A stretch of 64,000 nt of DNA from Alisma plantago-aquatica. Lineage: Eukaryota; Streptophyta; Magnoliopsida; Alismatales; Alismataceae. The position numbers were made by a program, and so were the translations under genes. Positions within the stretch are counted from its first letter, which is position 1. Every line of letters starts with the position of its first letter. The stretch is taken from NCBI GenBank assembly GCA_963693085.1, contig OY856412.1, positions 1,129,566,744 through 1,129,630,743 of the forward strand. The letters run 5' to 3'. This document shows positions 58,226 to 64,000 of this stretch, piece by piece. A model generated the notes under the pieces. That model saw nothing but the letters and a program-made list of their open reading frames with translations, was not told the origin of the DNA and did no database searches.

Positions 58226-59016
58226 ACCCAAGTGTCTGACAATGCACATTCACCCTTGATTCTTCCCTCTTCCCTTTCCTGCACTGTCTAGAACCCTCTA
58301 CACCCCTCTAGTGTATGAAAACATGCCTTAGTAGGAAGGAAAAACTTTCCACCAGTTTGCCTAACCACTCCACTTTGTAAACACAAATCCTAGAACCAAT
58401 ACCCTATAGAAAACCTCACCACCCACTTTGTGGTTCCCTCATAATCACCATCATCACCAAAGATTTGTCTCCTTTCATTCCAGGTTTAAGGCCTTAGATA
58501 AAACGATCTTGAAAGGGATGATTTGACTATCCATATCACCTAGATGAACCTCCTTTTTAGGGATCCCATCGCCAAAGAACTATGTGGTTAAGTGTGCTTA
58601 GCCTAGAGTAGTACTAGGATGGGCAACCATTTGGGAAGTTGATCATGGCTTGCGCGTGAGTGAGGACAAAGCATGTAGTTAAGGCTAGTGGTGGTCTGTA
58701 GGGCCAGTCATCATTCCTGAAACTCTACAAGAGCCTTGGGCAATGGGCATGAGTGTTACAGCCCAAGTGTTTAACAATGCACATTCACCCCTGATTCTTC
58801 CCTCTTCCCTTCCTTGCACTCTCAACAACCCTCTACAACCTTCTAGTGTATGAAAACATGCCTTAGAAAGAAGGCCAAACTTGCCACCAGATTGCCTAAC
58901 CACAACACTTCACAAATATAAATTCTAGAACTAATACCTTATAGAAAACCCCACCACCCACTTTGTGGTTCTCTCACAAGCACCATCCTCACCAAATATT
59001 TCTCTCCTTTCATTCC
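57948..59016 (+). repeat. Tandem duplication, two 534-bp units
   Basis: Unit 1 (57948-58481) holds nearly all of the right Cassandra LTR plus about 255 bp of C-LTR flank; unit 2 (58482-59016) repeats both. The junction lies at cattcc (58476-58481 and about 59011-59016). The copies have since diverged at many positions. Confidence 0.88.
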
Positions 59017-60988
59017 ATTCTCTTTCTTCACTTTTCTCTAGACAACATGTTGTTGTGGTGCCTCCTTACTTGGTGTGTCATTTTTGTGCAAGGGAGACAA
59101 GTTCCAAGACCTTCATTCTAGTGCAAGGTCAAACTCTGACCCAAATCCAATGTTGTCAGGTTGTCATCTCTTTGCATTCATTCTTTCCCTTCATGTGCAT
59201 GCCCTAGAGAAGGTGCTTCCTCATCTACAAGATCCCAACCTTGGTCAACTAGTATGACCAGTCAATCAACTACCAAAGCTTTTTCTCCTTTTCTTCTTTT
59301 GGTAATCTCTCCCTCCCTCTATCCAATATTTAGAGTAATTGACCAAATTTTCCAAAAACCATAAATTTTATTTCCCTTAACCAAAAATTATGATTAATGG
59401 TCCATTTTGATAAGAAAAACCTTATGCATCATTTAAAAGTGGTTTCCAACCCCTGATTTCACATGATTTTACTTTAATAATTTTAGTACTCAATCTTTGA
59501 ATGTCCAATGTTAACTAATGACTTAGTTCTGGTGATTAACCTCTGAAATCCTAACTTTTCAACTCTGGTGATTATAGTTTGAGACTCTATGCCATATTTA
59601 CATGACTTAACTAATTATGAGAAGCACGTGACTTAACTAATGACAAAAAACACCCTATCTTTTTTGACAATTTCACTTCTAATCTCAATGAATGTGATTA
59701 TGTACACATAAAATGATGGATCTATATGGTGAGTGTCATACCCTAAAAATGTGATATTTTGTATATGTGGGTATTAAATCTTGTGAACACCTTGGTATTG
59801 ACCCTTGGACTTCAATTTTGATGAGGATTTAGGGATTAAGTGCACATTCATGATTCAGTGTGGACCATCTTTCAATGTTTATAAAATGATGACGTTGGAA
59901 AATGATATTGGTGTTGGAAAACTTGATAACATGGAATATTGGTTATTGATGGAGTAACACACCTAGGAACAATAGTGAGGCTTAAGAAACCCTAATATGA
60001 TCCTTGTGACCCCTTCATATTAATTAGCAAACTTTTAATGTGTGTTTACCCCTTTTATGCATGTATTTGATTATGATCTACTGTTGACCCTCAAAGATAT
60101 TATTAGTATGAACTTTGGTTAATGTACTCATATAATCCTCCTTGAGATACATGTGGTAGTTCTTTCTTGTATTATATGAGTTATTCCTTTTTTCTTGGCA
60201 TCTAATAGTATTAAACATAGTGACTTCCTATTACACAATGTTCTAATATCCATTATAAGTATATTCTAAAAATTGTGAACATGAATAGAAATATGTTATA
60301 CATTGACATCAAAATTTGACATGAAAATAGACCCTCACCATAGGTGTATCTAGGGTTCAAAGGATAGGTACAAACAAGCCCCCAACTTTTGGTATTGGCA
60401 TGGCCTATGTAAATCAACACAAAGAGATCCACATTTATTGGTGCAGTAAATGGATTTAGGTGGAGGTAAATAAACCCTCACCTTTTGTTATAGAGATTTA
60501 CTATATGTATCCTCAAAAATAGGTGGTAGAGGAAAATAGTGTCCATATAAACAATATAATGGAAAAATGAGATAAAATTCATGGTGTTTTTTCAAAACAA
60601 TTTCTTTGATATAAAGTTCGGTTCTATTTTATGTTATAATAGCCAAGAACCTACTTTATTATGAAATTTCAATTATTTTACCAACAATGTACGTATTCAT
60701 TTGCACTAACCATGCGCCATGAAATTTTTGTATTAGGTTAATAGGTTTCAAAAAGAAATAACTAAGATCTGCTTCCTCTTTTGACTACTCTGACAACAAG
60801 GCCAAGTTTACTAGATCATGAATCGGGTTGGTTAGTTCTTATAAATCTCATTTTGTTTTGAGATATTATTTCTTATTGTATATACCAATTTTTTACTTCA
60901 TCTGGGCCACCTAGGGATGGATGGTTCAATACCTTTACCACTGTCTAGGAAGTGGGATTGGAATTGGGGTAAGAACATTTTTGTGATA

Positions 60989-61739
60989 GTTGGTATTAGA
61001 GCATACACACTCACATATACATCAAGTAACTAATTTCTCCAATATTTTGAACCTAGAAAACCCTAAAAGTCCACAATGGTGAAAAGTGAGGTGTCTAGGC
61101 TCAGATTCTATCTAGTATTCACCTCTTTTCATATCACAATGGTGCCTGAGGTTCCCCACTCTACATGGATTATTTCGATGTAGAACTGAACCTAAAGGGT
61201 CTACTTTGAAACCCTAGTGAGCTTCCACTCATCTCACCTATTCTCTAAGAATAACCTAGAGGTAATCCATTATATTAAAGAAGGGTGACACTTTGTCTCT
61301 TCTCTCTCTTGTAAGGTATCTTGACTTGATCTATACTCTCCCAATTTTAGACAACATGGGGAACAACTAAATGGGAAAAAAATAATAATACGGATAAATA
61401 TATTTCTATGATTTAATATACTATTGCTCAACATTGTAACTTTAGGATCACCATATCTTGAAAGTTTGAAATATGATGATTCATTGTGTTGGTTTTTTTC
61501 CTTTTACATATCACTCAAAACTTATCATGTCATTTGATTTAAAATGATAATCGCTTTAGTGGACCAATTTGATCATCTTTATCTTAAAAATTGAATCCCC
61601 AAGCATGTGACTTGCTAGTTTGGTAACATAATGATAATGGTAATGACAGTAAGAATGATCTTGGGAATCATGACATTATGGATATTTCTAACAGTATTGA
61701 ACTTTGAGGAAAATAACCTTTTAGGGGGGCGGGATATGA
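60989..61739 (+). other. Element C interior with PBS and polypurine tract
   Basis: PBS TTGGTATTAGAGC at 60990-61002 (tRNA-Met type, one C-to-T change). The polypurine tract ttttaggggggcgggatatga is at 61719-61739. Just 5' of it TTTG-AGGA-AAAT (61703-61714) may be a decayed version of the hairpin seen in other elements. No coding sequence in 751 bp. Confidence 0.8.
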
Positions 61740-64000
61740 TGTGAAAAAGTGAATTTTGGACCAACTATGATCTAATTACACAATTGACTTGATTTTCTAA
61801 TTTATAATATTTTCTATAATTTTATGACCCTATGATGACCCCTAAGATGAAAATCCACATTTTAAAGAAAAAATATTCATATATATGCATGAAACCCTAT
61901 CCTAAAAATAGTCTATAATCTTTTTATTAGTTTCTTAATCATTCTTTCTCATTTCTTTTGAAATTTCTACACTCTAAAGTGGAACTTTGTTTAAGATTTG
62001 AGACACATCTGATTTTCCTACAATTATAAAGAATTTTCCTAAGTTTGTTTTCTATTTTGCCTAAAATCCCCCTTTCTAGACTAATTGGGCTCGACCCATA
62101 ACTGGTTTGTGCGGACCCCGTTGAATCGATGATTTCTTTACCAATTATCCCTTTGAACTAGGTTTTAATACCAAGCTGCGTGCATCTAATCAACAACCCA
62201 ATGGATGACACAGCGGTTTTTTGATCTTGATCCAACATCATTGGGCTCACCTTCCTAAGTGAGAAAGTACCCCACATGCCTAACTAACCCCAACATAGCC
62301 CAAGTTCTCAAAAACCCACAGTGATCACCGATTCATCCGTTTTTTTATTCCCAACACTCTCTCAAAACCCTACACCCCTCTATTTTGTGAATCCATTCCT
62401 TATAAGTCAAGAAAAACTTGTCATAGTATTTCCAAACCTCACCACTTCATGAACTCTAAACCTATCCGTAATACCCTATTAAAACCCCAACTACCCACTT
62501 TGTGGTGCCCTCACAAACACAAGTAGCACCCTTATCTCTCTCATTTTTTCCCATTCTCTTTTCCCTCTTTTACATAAACAATATGCCACTGCGTTGTCTC
62601 CATTCTTGGTGTGTAGGTTGTTGTACAAGGGAGAGAAATCCCAACCCTCGATTCAAGTCCAATGTCATAGTCTATTCCAAATCCAATGGCATCATGTTTC
62701 CAATGCCAACCCTCTCCTTGTTTCCCTTCACGCACATGCCCAGGAGAAAGCACTTCCTCAGATACAAGATCTCAAGCATCATCAACATCAGACTAGATAT
62801 TCAATGACCATCACTTTTACTCTTTTCTTCTTTTGGTAATTTTTCCCTTTCCTCTATCTAATGTTCATAATAATTGATAAAATATTATAAAAACCAAAAG
62901 TATTGTTTCCCTTAACCAAAAATAATGATCCATTAATCCATTTTTATCAAAGAAACCCAATGGATAGTTCTAAAATGGTTTCAACCCCCAATTTTGCATG
63001 ACATTCCTCTGATATCCATAATACTAAATATTTGAATATCTAAAATTAGCTAATAAATTAAATTATGGTGATTAAATTCTAAAATCCTAAAATTTTAACT
63101 GTGATGGATATATTTTGAGACTCTATGCCATATTGACATGACTTGAATAATGATGGGAATAATCCTAACTTTGTTGACAATTTCACTTCTAATCTTAGAG
63201 AGCATGATTATGTAGTAAAAAGTTATGATGGATCTTAATGGTGGTTGTTACACCATATAAATGTGATCTTTTCTATATGAGGGTATTAAATCATGTGAAC
63301 ATGTTGATATTGATCCTTTAAGTTCATATTTGATGCAGATTTAAGGACTAAATGCACATTATCGATTAGGTGTGGAACATATTTAAATGTTGATGATGAT
63401 GATGTTGGAAAATGATATTGGTATGGGAAAACATGAAAAATAGAATATTGGTTATTGTTAGAGTATCACTTATAAGCAAATAATGGGTCATAATATGCCC
63501 TAATCTAGCCTTGCAACCCCTACAATTTGATGACATATCTTTTAATGCATATATACCCTTTTTATGCAAAGACTTCACTCTATTGTTGACCAAAAAAGAT
63601 CATATTACTATGAACCCTGGTGATGGTATGCCCCTACTTCACATATATATGGTAGTGCTTGCTTGTATTGTATGAGTCATTCCATTTTCTGGGCACATAA
63701 CACTATTTGTGTGAGCTATGTGACTTCCTATGATATAATGTTCTAATTTTCAATTATAAGTATATTTTGAAAACTTTGAATATAAAATAGAAATTCACTA
63801 TACATTTACATCAATCTTTGATATGCAAATAGACCCTCACTATATGGTGTAGATAGGTGTAAACCATAGGTACAAACAAGTCCTCACCTTTGGGTGTTGA
63901 AAGGGCCTAATGTACATCAACACAAATAGATCTACACCTATAGAACGGATTTAATGTGGAGTTAGACTGACCCTCACCATTGAGTGTAGATAGGGTTTAA
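61740..64000 (+). repeat. Element C 3' LTR, partial
   Basis: Matches the 5' LTR but lacks Cassandra and the tandem duplication: around 62296 it reads tagcccaagttctc, the empty target. About 0.5 kb of the LTR lies beyond the window. The short frames at 62502-62839 and 63366-63593 are not supported as genes. Confidence 0.85.

Larger units (their letters stand above)
56789..60988 (+). repeat. Element C 5' LTR (with Cassandra and duplication inside)
   Basis: Aligns by eye with 61740-64000, for example 56809-56900 with 61758-61850 and 60345-60490 with 63828-63980. The right end is taken at TTTTGTGATA just before the PBS; the usual terminal CA may have changed to TA, so this edge is uncertain by a few bases. 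Confidence 0.8.
56789..64000 (+). mobile_element. Element C: large-LTR, tiny-interior non-autonomous retrotransposon (cut by window end)
   Basis: 5' LTR 56789-60988 starts TGTGACAAAG; 3' LTR starts at 61740 (TGTGAAAAAG) and runs off the window. The primer-binding site is at 60990-61002 and the polypurine tract at 61719-61739, giving plus orientation. The interior is only about 0.75 kb and non-coding. The 5' LTR carries the Cassandra insertion and a tandem duplication; without them it would be about 2.8 kb. The probable left TSD is TATAA (56784-56788); its partner lies outside the window. Confidence 0.85.

Noticed and set aside
57486..58650. 5S rRNA gene cluster
   Set aside because: The 5S-like cores are diverged and lie inside Cassandra LTRs with PBS and terminal TGT/ACA; the extra copy comes from a tandem duplication.

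Overview
The window is nuclear DNA of a flowering plant with a large, repeat-rich genome. I see no single-copy host gene. Nearly everything recognisable is retrotransposon: plant L1-type LINE, Ty1/copia, Ty3/gypsy of the Athila type, large non-autonomous LTR elements, a Cassandra (5S-carrying TRIM) element and a tRNA-derived SINE. The nested layout and stop-ridden reading frames suggest heterochromatin. The species cannot be named from the sequence.

Layout. 1-1773: nothing recognised. About 1774-19319 (+): a decayed L1-type LINE (ORF1, endonuclease, reverse transcriptase, zf-RVT/RNase H, oligo-A). It is split by an unidentified insert (about 4535-6657) and by element A (7034-16884, minus), a LARD-like element with 3.34-kb LTRs, non-coding interior and TSD TTCTT. 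19703-39933 (minus): element B, another non-coding large-LTR element (TSD ACCAT). Its 5' LTR was hit by a copia element E (25148-37102, TSD CAACA), whose own 5' LTR was hit by a chimeric LTR-like insert F (33031-36322, TSD CTACT): three nesting levels. 41172-41372 (minus): SINE with 11-bp TSD. 41434-54437 (minus): Athila-type gypsy element D (TSD TATGT) with decayed gag-pol and an intact 580-codon ORF in the env position. 56789 to beyond the window end (+): element C, large LTRs around a 0.75-kb interior; its 5' LTR carries a complete Cassandra (57396-58225) and a tandem duplication, while its 3' LTR keeps the empty site.

What stands out. (1) Non-coding RNA-like structure. Elements A, B, D (twice) and the Cassandra-type part of F each carry a perfect hairpin with a purine-rich four-base loop directly 5' of the polypurine tract, 17-21 nt from the LTR edge or its equivalent. 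The stems are unrelated, so it looks like a conserved shape rather than a conserved sequence. (2) The LTR of A has a chain of hairpins in its transcribed leader, including three tandem copies of a 31-nt loop, each closed by a different but self-complementary stem. (3) Four element families carry family-specific CG-containing motifs arranged as inverted pairs; in the three whose promoters can be placed, they lie in U3 upstream of the TATA box and again inside the element. (4) F joins a C-family LTR 5' part to a Cassandra 3' end and was inserted as one unit.

The autonomous-type elements D and E could once have supplied gag, protease, RT, RNase H and integrase. A, B, C, F and Cassandra encode no protein and must have been moved in trans. 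All enzyme frames visible here contain stop codons, so nothing in the window looks able to move by itself.
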